Source: CAZSAL01 sp964604825
GTDB taxonomy: Bacteria; Elusimicrobiota; Elusimicrobia; 2-01-FULL-59-12
Length of the DNA stretch: 64,000 nt
Reading direction: 5' to 3'
Assembly (NCBI GenBank): GCA_964604825.1
Contig: CAZSAL010000010.1
Coordinates: forward strand, 3,216 to 67,215
Part shown: one piece after another, positions 22,517 to 31,715 of the stretch
How the letters are laid out: each line of letters starts with the position of its first letter
Position numbering within the stretch: the first letter of the stretch is position 1
The notes under the pieces: model-generated
Seen by the model: the letters and a program-made list of their open reading frames with translations, nothing else
The model's database searches: none
What the model was told of the DNA's origin: nothing
Program-made: the position numbers and the translations under genes

Positions 22517-24289
22517 TTAGCACTTTTCGAGATAAATGATGGGGGTCCCCAGCAGCGATTCCTGCCCCATAACTTTGTAGGACATTCCTTTCACGATCAT
22601 CTGTGCTTGATTTGCAGGCAGTGTCCGGCCCAGGAGCACCACATGCGGCAAAGCTTGAACATAATCCAGAAATGCCCGGTGGCGGTCATTATTCCCTGCA
22701 GGTACAATAACCACTTTCTCACCGCTGGCTGCTGTGAATCGATAGGCGATCCAGTAGTCGGCGTACCCGCCCTGAATTCCCTTATTTAATAGCGCCTGCG
22801 CCAGGAGAACAGAGGTATCCGGTCCTGCACTCGCCTGCGCCGCTGAGCGGTTCGCGAGACTGTTGTTTGCCAATATTAGTCCCAGCAATCCGACGGCGGC
22901 AAGAACACTGCGTCTGGAAACCTTGCGCAGAACAAGCGCCGTGCCGAAGAAGACGCTTACGTACAAGCCTAAAAAATACCGCGAATTATACTGGTCCATC
23001 AGTTCGATGGTTAACATGCCTAAGATGAAGTTCACTGCGGATAACAGGCATAACGGCCGCAGGGGATGAGAAGACGTTCTTCCTATTTCCCAGAGACCCC
23101 AAACGGCGCCAATACTGAACAACCCGATCGTCAGAGCATTGAGCAGAGGATTGCCTGCCGGAGTGAACCAATAAGGAATGATTTGAGTGAAAAATATTCG
23201 AAAGTTCTGATAAATGACAGGGAATGAAACAAATTCCCCGTGCGATTTGGGAGAAACACCGGCGAGCATGCCCATCAGGGCGGGTGAATAGCCGATGATA
23301 AATCCCAGGATGACTCTCCGACAGCATTTATTATCCCAGGCTTTTTTCAACTGATCCAGCAGTTCCCGCCAGAAAACAACAACGCCCACTCCCAAAGCCA
23401 TCTGCACGCTGGCGGCAAAGGTTGGCGAAAAGAACAGCTTCATCGTATGGCGCTCAAATAAGTGAATGAAATCTCCGTGGAACCACAGAAAAACGGCCAA
23501 TGCTGTGTTTACCACGTTCGCGAGATTGACCAACACCAGAAGTTTTTTCAGCGGATTCGGAACGGTCACCGCATCGAGCCGGACAACGTGGCGCCAAAAC
23601 CATCGCCACGAAAACCTTCCGCAGCAGGACTTCATTTTTACGAGATCCTGCGGGCCGCGGGTTCCCCACCAGATTGAAATCCCGTGCGACAACCAGAAAA
23701 AGGCTATGGCGTGGAAGTAATACCATGAGAAACCCGCCAGAATTCCCAGGGCATACGCGTTTTTTTTGTCCTCAGGCTGCCGAAGGACGCGATCCGCCAG
23801 CAGAAAATGACCAATCCCAAAAAGGAACACGAAGATGTAGCAATAACTCGCCTGGATCGCGGCGATGAAGGCGACCCCCGGAACAGCCAGCAGCGCGGTA
23901 GCTATATGCGCAGTCCAGACGTCGCTGACCCTGCGAACGTAAAAGTGAAAAAAGGCCAGAAAAACAATCGCCACGCCGCAAGGAAGGCCCTGCGAAACCG
24001 TCAGGCTCATCCCGAAATATTTGAAGAACGGCATCAGCAGGACAGAATCCAGAACACCGTAATAGCGCTGGCCCCAGTAATAGAATGCCCAATGCCCTTT
24101 CAGAAAGTTGAGGGCCATCAGGTCAATGATAGCCATGTCCGAGTTATAAAAAGGATGGCTATGGAGAATGTAGGGTAAACGGATGAGGAGGCCTGCTGTC
24201 AGGGTCAGGCACAGAATAAATCCATGAACAAAACTGATTTTTCTAGTAAGGTTCACATTCTGCCTCGAAGATGAATTGAAGTATAGCAT
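22517..24289 (-). CDS. Polytopic membrane protein, GT-C glycosyltransferase-like
   Basis: About 590 aa from the ATG at 24289. The ORF stays open upstream to 24421, but that start would overlap the divergent gene and its promoter. There are about 10-12 membrane helices. The first periplasmic loop has an acidic NSDMAI segment after the first helix, like the catalytic aspartate position of GT-C enzymes that use lipid-linked sugars. A large C-terminal periplasmic part follows (VVIVPAGNNDRHRAF). It probably transfers a sugar to an envelope glycan or protein; substrate unknown. Divergent from another GT-C-like gene at 24336. Confidence 0.75.
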   Translation of the reverse strand: MLYFNSSSRQNVNLTRKISFVHGFILCLTLTAGLLIRLPYILHSHPFYNSDMAIIDLMALNFLKGHWAFYYWGQRYYGVLDSVLLMPFFKYFGMSLTVSQGLPCGVAIVFLAFFHFYVRRVSDVWTAHIATALLAVPGVAFIAAIQASYCYIFVFLFGIGHFLLADRVLRQPEDKKNAYALGILAGFSWYYFHAIAFFWLSHGISIWWGTRGPQDLVKMKSCCGRFSWRWFWRHVVRLDAVTVPNPLKKLLVLVNLANVVNTALAVFLWFHGDFIHLFERHTMKLFFSPTFAASVQMALGVGVVVFWRELLDQLKKAWDNKCCRRVILGFIIGYSPALMGMLAGVSPKSHGEFVSFPVIYQNFRIFFTQIIPYWFTPAGNPLLNALTIGLFSIGAVWGLWEIGRTSSHPLRPLCLLSAVNFILGMLTIELMDQYNSRYFLGLYVSVFFGTALVLRKVSRRSVLAAVGLLGLILANNSLANRSAAQASAGPDTSVLLAQALLNKGIQGGYADYWIAYRFTAASGEKVVIVPAGNNDRHRAFLDYVQALPHVVLLGRTLPANQAQMIVKGMSYKVMGQESLLGTPIIYLEKC

Positions 24290-24300
24290 GATGGAATAAG

Positions 24301-24328
24301 TTGCTTCTCCGGGACTTTTCAATATAAT
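24301..24328 (+). promoter_or_regulatory. Leaderless-type promoter of the GT-C/LmeA fusion gene
   Basis: TTGCTT (24301-24306), 16-nt spacer, perfect TATAAT (24323-24328). The ATG at 24336 follows after 7 nt, with no Shine-Dalgarno. Confidence 0.65.
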
Positions 24329-24335
24329 TTCACAT

Positions 24336-26417
24336 ATGCCTGAAAAGCGAACCTTGCTATGGAGTTTTCTGACGCTTGCCCTTTTTACCTCCTCTCTGGT
24401 GATATGGCACCGCTGCGACACGCGACCCCCAGCCTGGGACGAGAGCGTTCATCTGCATCTGGCGCTCGATTATCGTGATTTCCTTCTTCATCGCACGCCA
24501 ATTACTACCTCCTGGGCGGATGTATATCCTCCTGCTTATCATCTTTCATTGATTCCTTTTTTATCCATAGGTATTCCTTCAACACATCAGACGGCATGGC
24601 CGCACGCGATATATTTTGCTCTGATGCTGGCCGCTTTCGTCGCGTTCGCAAAATCTTTCAGTCTGCCGGAGGAATCCGGCGTCTGGACTGCGCTTTTTAT
24701 CGTGGGGTATGCTTTTGTGCATTGGGTGGCACGGTGGCCGCTGATGGATTTTGCGGTCATGAGCTGGGTCACCATCGGCATCCTGTTTCTGTGGCGCACG
24801 AATTATTTTCAGGATATCCGGCAGACGGTTCTCTGGGGTGTTCTTTCCGGCCTGGGGCTTCTGATCAAGCCTTTTTACGGCTTTAATTTTGTTTTCCCTT
24901 GTATTTATCTGCTTGCCTGCAGGACCGAGACATCGCGGGCCAGACGGTTCGCTAATTTTCTTATCGGTTGCGGCGCGGCAGCCCTGATCGCTCTTACCTG
25001 GTACGGCTGGGAAGGAGCCTGTTTCCTGCGGAATGTGGTTTATCTGGCTGGGGAAAGAGGGGCTGTTGAAGGCGACCCCTCGTTTACCACTCTCGCCGGC
25101 TGGTGGTATTACATCCGGTGCCTCTGGATTCAGATGGGGCCTTACGGCCTCACGCTGACGCTTGGCGGGATCATTGCCCTGATCATTAAGAGACCTCGCC
25201 TGCCCCGGGGGAGCGTGGGATTTCTCGCTGCCTGCGCATTGTCCAGCTACATCTGTCTGACCTTCGCGCGGAATAAAAACCCGCGCTACGATATGGGCAT
25301 TCTTCCGCCACTGGCCCTGCTTGCTGCGGCAGGATGGTTCAGCACCTTTACCCGGCGCTGGGCCCGGGCCGGGCTGGGAGCCGCCGCACTTGTTTTATTC
25401 CTTTATTCAGCCGCGCGGACGGACCCGCCCCGGACGGAGAACTGGCAGCATCTTGCCATCGGCGAGGAAATGGAAAAAACGCGCGACCCGGCTCAATCGC
25501 TGCTGCTGGTCAGCGTGGCGTCGAACCATCGCTACCTTTTTGCCCGCAACCTGCGCTGGTCCCTCCGCGCGCACGGTCAGGCTATTGCGCCGTGCAAAGA
25601 AGGCGACCCCACGGCAGACTTTTCGGAATTTATCGTCGTGAAAACCGGGGACCGGGGGCCGGACGCTGAGGACCTGAATAAAGATTGGGACCGGCTCCGC
25701 CTGAGCGGTCGCGCTTTTGACGAACTGTTTCAGATGACGCGGCGTTTTTCTCTGCCTGACGGCAGCGAAGCGCTCCTGTACCGCCGCAATCCGGCGGTTG
25801 TCTTCCAGGGAGTGCCTGTGACTCACCGCAGCCTGCACGCCCGGCTGGTGGATATTTTTCATGATCAAATCCGGGGGCCTCTTATCCTTTCATTCACAGG
25901 GACTCCGGAGGACTGGCGGAGAGGACGTTTCCCCGGCATGGTCATTGAAGGGCAGTCCTGCAACATCAACGGTCTGCCTGTTTCCCGTCTCCGCGTGGAG
26001 GCCACAAGCCTCTGGCTGAACCTCTACCGGGTCTGGGGCCAGAAGCGGTTGGGGCTGCTGGCTGTTTCTTCCCTGCAGCCTTCCGTTGAAGTCAGCGCGC
26101 GGGACGTCGAATCGCTTTTGAAACAGAAGGCCCGAGGCATCGATGATATTCGTGTCCATTTTGATCGTGGGTTTCTTGTACTGAAGGCCAGGTGGAAGCA
26201 CCTGCCCCTGGCGGCCCGCGGCCATGTTGAAGTGATTCCAGAACAAACCCTCACCGGCGTGATTGATTCCGTATCTATCGGCCCTGTGAAACTGCCTGGC
26301 TGGGTTTTGGGAAAAATTCACCGCTATGCCGTGCCGCTTTATCCCATTCCGTCGTTTCCTACACGCCTCGTGATCCATCGAATTGATCTGGACGGGGACA
26401 GACTGCAGATTTCTTAG
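24336..26417 (+). CDS. GT-C glycosyltransferase fused to an LmeA-like lipid-binding domain
   Basis: 693 aa in two parts. Residues 1-360 are a polytopic GT-C glycosyltransferase of the ArnT/PMT type: the first loop has PAWDESVHL, with an aspartate-glutamate pair like the catalytic site, then DVYPPAYH. A soluble linker of about 120 residues follows. Residues about 490-693 resemble LmeA/DUF2993: FPGMVIEGQSCNINGLPVS, a LSVEVSARDVESLLK-like segment (PSVEVSARDVESLLK), VHFDRGFLVLKAR and a final IDLDGDRLQIS strand. LmeA in mycobacteria binds phospholipid and supports a GT-C mannosyltransferase, so a covalent link of the two activities makes sense. Leaderless promoter upstream; the stop overlaps the convergent gene by 4 bp. 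Confidence 0.75.
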   Translation: MPEKRTLLWSFLTLALFTSSLVIWHRCDTRPPAWDESVHLHLALDYRDFLLHRTPITTSWADVYPPAYHLSLIPFLSIGIPSTHQTAWPHAIYFALMLAAFVAFAKSFSLPEESGVWTALFIVGYAFVHWVARWPLMDFAVMSWVTIGILFLWRTNYFQDIRQTVLWGVLSGLGLLIKPFYGFNFVFPCIYLLACRTETSRARRFANFLIGCGAAALIALTWYGWEGACFLRNVVYLAGERGAVEGDPSFTTLAGWWYYIRCLWIQMGPYGLTLTLGGIIALIIKRPRLPRGSVGFLAACALSSYICLTFARNKNPRYDMGILPPLALLAAAGWFSTFTRRWARAGLGAAALVLFLYSAARTDPPRTENWQHLAIGEEMEKTRDPAQSLLLVSVASNHRYLFARNLRWSLRAHGQAIAPCKEGDPTADFSEFIVVKTGDRGPDAEDLNKDWDRLRLSGRAFDELFQMTRRFSLPDGSEALLYRRNPAVVFQGVPVTHRSLHARLVDIFHDQIRGPLILSFTGTPEDWRRGRFPGMVIEGQSCNINGLPVSRLRVEATSLWLNLYRVWGQKRLGLLAVSSLQPSVEVSARDVESLLKQKARGIDDIRVHFDRGFLVLKARWKHLPLAARGHVEVIPEQTLTGVIDSVSIGPVKLPGWVLGKIHRYAVPLYPIPSFPTRLVIHRIDLDGDRLQIS

Positions 26418-27781
26418 TGGAACAAACTCCAGATTAAATAAACAGGCGGGAAAGCTTTAAAATTCCATACGGAGTCCAAGAGCGCGATGTTCTCCCAGCT
26501 CCACGTGGCGTAGGCTCCGATAGCATTCACGGCCACGGACCAGCCAACTGTAAGCCACCACAGCCGCCGCCAGCCGGATTTTGATTCCAGCAAAGGCACC
26601 ACGGCGGGAAGAAAATAAAAGCCAAGCACGCACGGGCCCGTCAGATAACGCGGGCCAAACGAAAAACCCCCGTTCCAGGGGCCGTAACTGGCGATGAGCA
26701 GGAACATACTCATCACGTTTAGAGCCAGGGTAATTGTCACGGCACGGCAATGAAGACGGCGGTCCCGAATGGCAATCCATGCTCCGGCAACGCACCAGAT
26801 CATCACAGGAGAGAAGAAAAGAATTCCCCGGCCCGGGCTCGCGATAAGCCCGGAAATGGCGTTCCATCTTGGATAGAGATGGAAATGCGTGCTCTGGTAA
26901 CTGAATTCCGCAGGAAGGCCTGTTCCCACAACCTTATACCAGTACGTCCACAATATGGTGGCAGGGGCGGCGGCACCGACGATAAAACGCAACAGAGCGG
27001 ATCCCCCGATTAACAACGCCGTGAACCCAAAAAACAACGCAGAGACCGCATTCGCGCTCCGTGCGGCAACGGAGCAAACAGCAAAAAATCCCACCGCATA
27101 CCACAGCGCGGCATTTTCTGTCACTTGATCGATGGCAAAAAGTTCCGCCGTAAGCATCAGGGTCGATGCCGGATGCTGCCATAGAGCCTGGCTTGACAGG
27201 CTCCAGGCGCTCGTTCCCATGGCGAAGACCAGGGCCAGAATAAATGCCCATTTCTCGGATACTTTCTTCCGGAAAATACGGAAAAACAGCCAGACGACGA
27301 CGGCGCACATCAACGAGGCGCTGATTTTCTCGAGCTGATGAAGCACGTGGCCGTCCGGAACAACACCCCGCAGGGCCGGGATCAAATAGACCGGAAGGGA
27401 GAGCAACGGCGAAAGCACCGGATAAAAGGACACCAGATGACCATGCACCCGGATAACATTGTCCTGGTTATGCGCAAACCAGCCGGCGAAGTTGTCGAGA
27501 TGCGGATCGCCTTTCTGGATGATATTGAAGGGCATAAGGCTCGCAGGCAGGTCGTCGGAGCCGTGCCAGCGGAAGTTGGATAGAAAAATAAACAGGCAAA
27601 GCAGGAATAAAATACGGCCATTCCAGAATGGGCGTCCGGCCTTTTTATCCTGTAGAAAACAAACTATTAAAGTAGCCAGGGCAAAAAGAGCAAGACCAGT
27701 CCACGGCGTTTGTGTCTTAACAAACGCCAGCTGGAATATGAAGATGCTGCCTGTCAAAACAGATAAAAATAAATGGATCAT
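26414..27781 (-). CDS. Polytopic membrane protein, probable GT-C glycosyltransferase-like
   Basis: About 455 aa from the ATG at 27781; the frame extends four codons to a TTG at 27793. There are about 10-11 membrane helices. The first external loop has NFRWHGSDDLPASLMPFNI, whose DD pair may mark the GT-C active-site loop, and a FSFGPRYLTGP motif occurs late, as in several dolichyl-mannosyltransferase-like membrane proteins. TATATT lies 10 nt before the ATG, so the leader would be very short. It ends convergent with the GT-C/LmeA fusion gene and overlaps it by 4 bp. Probably another envelope glycosylation factor; substrate unknown. Confidence 0.7.
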   Translation of the reverse strand: MIHLFLSVLTGSIFIFQLAFVKTQTPWTGLALFALATLIVCFLQDKKAGRPFWNGRILFLLCLFIFLSNFRWHGSDDLPASLMPFNIIQKGDPHLDNFAGWFAHNQDNVIRVHGHLVSFYPVLSPLLSLPVYLIPALRGVVPDGHVLHQLEKISASLMCAVVVWLFFRIFRKKVSEKWAFILALVFAMGTSAWSLSSQALWQHPASTLMLTAELFAIDQVTENAALWYAVGFFAVCSVAARSANAVSALFFGFTALLIGGSALLRFIVGAAAPATILWTYWYKVVGTGLPAEFSYQSTHFHLYPRWNAISGLIASPGRGILFFSPVMIWCVAGAWIAIRDRRLHCRAVTITLALNVMSMFLLIASYGPWNGGFSFGPRYLTGPCVLGFYFLPAVVPLLESKSGWRRLWWLTVGWSVAVNAIGAYATWSWENIALLDSVWNFKAFPPVYLIWSLFH

Positions 27782-27973
27782 TGACGGTATCAATATAACG
27801 ATTTCAGGAGAAAAAAGGGTCGCTTTTAATTGCCCTAAGCGAGGAAGAATTTTCGCACAGCTATGCAGTCACCGAAGGCGTGCTTTTCATGCACCCAACG
27901 GTCCCGTTCCTTGTGAAATATTCATAGTCGGGTCCGCCAGAGTCCCAGTGGCGGATAACCCAGCCCGTGATCT

Positions 27974-27993
27974 GTCGCCAGACGTCTGGCGAC
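27974..27993. repeat. 20-bp perfect palindrome downstream of tRNA-Glu
   Basis: GTCGCCAGACGTCTGGCGAC is a perfect palindrome 20 bp past the 3' end of tRNA-Glu. A related sequence, GTCGCCGGACGTCTGG, is in the repeat cluster near 31647. No T-run follows. Confidence 0.75.
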
Positions 27994-28012
27994 CGTCCTA
28001 AGATTGCTGGTT

Positions 28013-28086
28013 TGGCCCGTACGGGATTCGAACCCGTGGTCTTGTCCTTGAGAGGGACACGTCCTGGGCCACTAGACGAACGGGCC
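28013..28086 (-). tRNA. tRNA-Glu(CUC)
   Basis: The minus strand folds as a 74-nt tRNA: acceptor GGCCCGT/ACGGGCC, anticodon arm TGTCC-CTCTCAA-GGACA with anticodon CTC, T-arm CGGGTTCGAATCCCG. The CCA end is not encoded. Confidence 0.95.
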
Positions 28087-28101
28087 AAACCAGCCTCCCT
28101 A

Positions 28102-29130
28102 TCAGTTCTTGGGTATTTCCGGAGCGGCCAGGGCTTCAGGAACACCGCCTTCCAGGGCCTGATGGCCGCCCGCTGCCTGAAGTTTATCCTCAAACCTTCC
28201 CAGATGTTTTTCCGCTTCAATGTAGCGGGCCTGGGCGTTGTTTAAATGCTGGCCAACTTTCCTGAAATCCTCGCCGAACCGTTCCAGCTCGACACGCAAA
28301 CGGTTCAGGTTGTTGATGATCTCCCTGGCCTGCTCTTCAATGCGCATGCCGCGGAAGCCCTGTGAAAGCGTCAGCAGGTACGCGTAAAAAGAATTCGGAG
28401 AAACCGGCATAACCTGCCGGGAAATAGCGTACTGGTAAAGAGCGCGGTCCGAGTCATCTCCGTCGACTTTGATGATCGTCTCATAATAAACATTTTCCGC
28501 CGGTATGTACATCAACGCGAACGGGAATGTGCCTTCTTCCGGAAGGATGTAGCGCAAGCGGATATCGTCGATATGCTTCCGGACATCGCGCGCGAACTCC
28601 TTGCGGGCCGCCTGGCGCTCATCGTCCCCGGCGGCCTCCAGCATCCGCCGGAAGTTTTCCAGGGGGAATTTTGCGTCCACAGGCACAAGCCCTTCCTTCA
28701 GCCGGATCACGGCATCTACGATGTTCCCGGTTTTAAAACGATACTGGATGCTGTAATGTTCGCCCGGCAGGATTTCTCTGAGCAGATTCTCAAGAAGAAT
28801 TTCCCCCATGCCTCCGCGCAGTTTCGGCGGCCGCAGGATATCCTGCAGGCTTGCAACGTCTTTCACCATGGATTGAATCTGTTGGTTGGCCTGGGAGAGC
28901 TGGCCAAGCCTGCTGCTCAGGTCGCCGTAAAGTTTTGCGGCGCTGTCGAGACGCTTATTGATTTCCCCTGTGCTCTGATTAAGGCTCTGCGCCACCTGCC
29001 CGCGCAAAGCTTCGAGCTGCTGCTGCATAAGGGACAAGGCCGGATCCCTGTCCGGACGTGCAGAACGGCTGGCCAACCACACAAGGGTACCGACTAGAAC
29101 AACGATGAGAATGATTAACAAGATGATCAT
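28102..29130 (-). CDS. rmuC: DNA recombination protein RmuC
   Basis: 342 aa. An N-terminal membrane helix (MIILLIILIVVLVGTLVWL) is followed by a long coiled coil (about 30-95) and the RmuC core with RGGMGEILLENLLREILP, the family's most conserved segment. A nuclease-like strand follows (VDAVIRLKEGLVPVDAKFPLENF). RmuC limits rearrangements at inverted repeats in E. coli, which is notable in a window rich in palindromes. The Shine-Dalgarno is GGAG 6-8 nt before the ATG. It lies 15 bp upstream of tRNA-Glu on the same strand and may be cotranscribed with it. Confidence 0.93.
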   Translation of the reverse strand: MIILLIILIVVLVGTLVWLASRSARPDRDPALSLMQQQLEALRGQVAQSLNQSTGEINKRLDSAAKLYGDLSSRLGQLSQANQQIQSMVKDVASLQDILRPPKLRGGMGEILLENLLREILPGEHYSIQYRFKTGNIVDAVIRLKEGLVPVDAKFPLENFRRMLEAAGDDERQAARKEFARDVRKHIDDIRLRYILPEEGTFPFALMYIPAENVYYETIIKVDGDDSDRALYQYAISRQVMPVSPNSFYAYLLTLSQGFRGMRIEEQAREIINNLNRLRVELERFGEDFRKVGQHLNNAQARYIEAEKHLGRFEDKLQAAGGHQALEGGVPEALAAPEIPKN

Positions 29131-29140
29131 CTATTTCTCC

Positions 29141-29214
29141 GTCATCCCCGAGGACTTAATCGGGGATCCAGCTATTCTACAACTGGATTCCCGCTAACGA
29201 CATGCGGGAATGAC
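29141..29214. repeat. Dispersed palindromic repeat, family 1
   Basis: 74 bp: GTCATCCCCGA...TCGGGGATCC, a CTGGATTCCCG...CGGGAATGAC second half. It fills the gap between the VanZ-like gene and rmuC. Confidence 0.85.
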
Positions 29215-29220
29215 AACTGT

Positions 29221-29592
29221 TTAAGGGATTATACCAAGGGCCAGCCAGCCGCCGGTGGTGTCGATCATGACATCCGAAATACAGCCATGACGTCCCTGGG
29301 TGAAAGTCTGATGGTATTCATCAAGAGATGCGTAAAGAAACGTCAGGACAAGCGCCGCGGCAAAGATTTTTTTCCACGACAGATACGCGGTGTTTATGAA
29401 TGCTCTTGCGATTAAACGCGCCAGAATGCCAAACACGCCCATATGTCCGGCTTTGCGTATCCAGAAATCCCACGGCCCCTGCACAAACCGCAGATCAGGA
29501 ATGCTGGAAAGATAAAAAATGAAAGCCGCCCACGCCAGAACCGGCAGCCAATACTTCACTAAGGGAAGAACTTTTGACGGTCTGCCTGTCAT
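29221..29592 (-). CDS. VanZ-like membrane protein
   Basis: 123 aa with four predicted membrane helices. The family motif is clear near the C-terminus: SLDEYHQTFTQGRHG followed by SDVMIDTTGG. VanZ confers low-level teicoplanin resistance in enterococci; most VanZ-like proteins have no defined function and probably act at the cell envelope. The gene lies among wall and polysaccharide genes (deacetylase and glycosyltransferase upstream), which fits. The interval to the deacetylase is 99 bp, and a family 1 repeat separates it from rmuC. Confidence 0.88.
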   Translation of the reverse strand: MTGRPSKVLPLVKYWLPVLAWAAFIFYLSSIPDLRFVQGPWDFWIRKAGHMGVFGILARLIARAFINTAYLSWKKIFAAALVLTFLYASLDEYHQTFTQGRHGCISDVMIDTTGGWLALGIIP

Positions 29593-29691
29593 TCCGAGGC
29601 CCTCTTCCCTTTGCCTCGCAAGAAGGAGGGCCGTGGGAATCTCGCCGTTTGGAATAAGATCGCCACGTCGGACAATTTTAGATTCATTCTT

Positions 29692-30426
29692 TTACCTCCG
29701 TCTCATCCAGTCCTGATAATAAGGATACCAATGCTGAACTTTCCATGAAAGATTCCAGATGTTCGTTCCCGGAAAAATGACTACGCGCCGGATGCGAAAG
29801 AGATTTTCGTTGTGAGCACGCGGAGCGTTGTCCGTGGCGAAACCGGCTTCGAAACCGGCATCACTCACAAAATGATCCACCGTGTCGTTAGTTTCTCCAT
29901 ACGGATATGCGAAACTCCGGATAGATCTGCCCAGAAGGTCTTCAAGCCCCTTTTTTGAATTAGCTATCTCCTGCCTGGCGGTTCTTTCGTCGACTCTGGT
30001 CAGATGCACATGGCTGCAGGTGTGTGCTCCGATTTCAAAACCCAGCCCATCGAGTTCCCGGTATTGCGGCGCAGACAGAAGCCGCATTCCGCCATTGTCC
30101 CAGGCGTTTGAGCCGCCCAATTGCCCGGATACGGCAAAAACTGTAGCTGAATACCCGTATTCCTTAAGAATCGGCGCGGCCAGAGTAAGCACTTCCTCGT
30201 AACCGTCATCGAAAGTTATGGCCAGGCATTTTCCTTTATACGGTTCGTTACCGCGCAGACGGCGGCCGTAATCGTCCAGGCTGACGGTCCGATAGCCCCT
30301 GTTTTTCAGCCAGCGCATATGCCCGCGGAAATCCGTGTCACTGATGGAAATGCGCGAAGGATCGGAAACCTTATCCGCAGGACCTTTCAGCACACGGTGA
30401 TAAACAAGAATAGGCAGGTAGGACAC
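29692..30426 (-). CDS. Polysaccharide deacetylase (NodB domain)
   Basis: 244 aa, single NodB/CE4 domain. Motif 1 is ITFDDGYEE with the catalytic base aspartate and metal-binding aspartate; motif 2 is HTCSHVHL with the two metal-binding histidines; motif 3 FAYPYGETND follows. No signal peptide is seen, so it is either cytosolic or exported by another route. The start is GTG at 30426, 10 bp after the stop of the family 4 glycosyltransferase gene; a TAAAAT sequence 7 nt upstream may be a second promoter. Substrate is likely an N-acetylated glycan made by the neighbouring glycosyltransferase. Confidence 0.92.
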   Translation of the reverse strand: MSYLPILVYHRVLKGPADKVSDPSRISISDTDFRGHMRWLKNRGYRTVSLDDYGRRLRGNEPYKGKCLAITFDDGYEEVLTLAAPILKEYGYSATVFAVSGQLGGSNAWDNGGMRLLSAPQYRELDGLGFEIGAHTCSHVHLTRVDERTARQEIANSKKGLEDLLGRSIRSFAYPYGETNDTVDHFVSDAGFEAGFATDNAPRAHNENLFRIRRVVIFPGTNIWNLSWKVQHWYPYYQDWMRRR

Positions 30427-30436
30427 GAAGGTTATT

Positions 30437-31540
30437 TTAATTTATAAGCGAACGGTAAACATCTTCCAAGGCAAGGGAAACAACTTCGACATCAAAATAC
30501 TTTTTCATCTGCTCACGACACCAGGCAGGCTGAACAGGCATGCTGCCTGCAAGCAATTCCCGCAGCGCTTTCTCAAGCGCCACGGGATCGAAGTGTTTTG
30601 GAACCATGTGGTCGCCAAAATTGGAAGCAAGGCACGCCTTGAGCGTTTCGGGCATGACCAATCCCGCTATACCGCCTTCACCTAATGCTATGACCGGAAT
30701 TCCAAAAGCAAGACTTTCCATGGCGGAACGCCCTGCGGCAATGACGCCCGCAGCGCCGTTGAGAAAAGCCGGCAGATCATTTTGAAATCCCGCCAATTCA
30801 ACCGTGCTCGGCGCGATTGCGGCATTAGTCTCCCGCAGCAGCCTGGTCCATTCCTGCCGGTGCTCTTCAGGAACGTGGCCGGCTATTTGAAAATGCACCT
30901 TAGGTAAAACCGCGGCGCAATGTTTCAGCGTCGTCAGCAAAAACCTGGCAGTCTCGCGACGCCCGCCAGAGAGCCGTCCCAAGAGAACGACACGATTCTC
31001 CTTCCCCCCTTGCGGGGGAAGGTTGGGATGGGGGGTACCCCCCACCTCTGTCCTCCCCCACAAGGGGGGAGGAGGTTCTATAAAAATCCCATTTCTAATC
31101 AGAACCAGCTTCCTGATTCCTTTTGCAAAATACCGCAACAGATGCGCCTCGACCATCTCGTCGATAGCAATGGTCGCATCGCCAAGGCAGGGCCATAGTT
31201 TTGAGAAAAAATGAACAGGCGGCGGCTGGTGTATGGTTGCAACGTGAGGGATACCGGTAATCCAGGCAGCCTGCGCCGCAGCCCAGTGAGCGCGCCTGGA
31301 GTGAGAATGGATAAGATCAATTTTGTTTTTTCTGATGAAGCCTGCAATCTTCAGAGCGTTTATGAAACCGTATGGTATGGCTTTCCTTGAAATGGGTAGA
31401 GACAAATACTTCTGGCCGTAATGCAGCCGGTCGGATATCCAGAAAATCCTGTGCTTTCCCTGCCAGGCCTTTGCAAGGGTTACGCAATAAGTTTCGGATC
31501 CCGCAGGCTCGAGGCAGGACAGGAGAAAGAGGATGTTCAC
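30437..31540 (-). CDS. Family 4 glycosyltransferase
   Basis: 367 aa, GT-B fold. The N-terminal domain opens ILFLLSCLEPAGSETYCVTLA and has HSHSRRAHWAAA; the C-terminal domain has the donor-site pattern GRSAMESLAFGIPVIALGEGG, the EX7E-like region of GT4 enzymes. Residues about 155-182 (PPPPLWGRTEVGG...PPQGG) are encoded by a palindromic repeat that keeps the frame open, at the junction between the two domains. AGGAG precedes the ATG. It is followed by the deacetylase (10 bp) and VanZ-like genes, suggesting a surface polysaccharide unit. Sugar and acceptor unknown. Confidence 0.87.
   Translation of the reverse strand: MNILFLLSCLEPAGSETYCVTLAKAWQGKHRIFWISDRLHYGQKYLSLPISRKAIPYGFINALKIAGFIRKNKIDLIHSHSRRAHWAAAQAAWITGIPHVATIHQPPPVHFFSKLWPCLGDATIAIDEMVEAHLLRYFAKGIRKLVLIRNGIFIEPPPPLWGRTEVGGTPHPNLPPQGGKENRVVLLGRLSGGRRETARFLLTTLKHCAAVLPKVHFQIAGHVPEEHRQEWTRLLRETNAAIAPSTVELAGFQNDLPAFLNGAAGVIAAGRSAMESLAFGIPVIALGEGGIAGLVMPETLKACLASNFGDHMVPKHFDPVALEKALRELLAGSMPVQPAWCREQMKKYFDVEVVSLALEDVYRSLIN
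30995..31078 (-). repeat. Palindromic repeat family 2, in frame inside the GT4 gene
   Basis: Two stems: CTTCCCCCCTTGCGGGGGAAG near 31000-31021 and TCCTCCCCC...GGGGGAGGA at about 31051-31073, with GGGGTACCCC between them. The same type of CCCTCNCC...GGGGAGGG sequence occurs at 31556-31688, 33510-33535, 40490-40528 and 54241-54349. Confidence 0.8.
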
Positions 31541-31555
31541 CCCACCACCTCCAGA

Positions 31556-31688
31556 CTCCTTCTCCCCTCGGGGGAGAAGGCGGGGATGAGGGGCGGTTCA
31601 TCGCGGGCGATCCCCTCACCCAAACCTCGCCAATACTTCCGGCGAGTCGCCGGACGTCTGGAGCCCTCTCCCCAAAGGGGCGAGGGAG
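31556..31688. repeat. Palindromic repeat cluster, family 2
   Basis: Stems TTCTCCCCTCGGGGGAGAA (31560-31578), CCGGCGAGTCGCCGG (31640-31654) and CCTCTCCCCAAAGGGGCGAGG. This cluster fills the gap between the amidase gene and the glycosyltransferase. Confidence 0.8.
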
Positions 31689-31715
31689 TGAACAACATAG
31701 AGATCATCAGAAAGC

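Noticed and set aside
24290..24421. Upstream extension of the membrane protein at 22517
   Set aside because: It would overlap the divergent gene and its promoter, and the added residues are unlike a membrane-protein N-terminus.
27861..28220. Minus-strand reading frame of 119 codons
   Set aside because: It runs through the tRNA-Glu gene and the end of rmuC.
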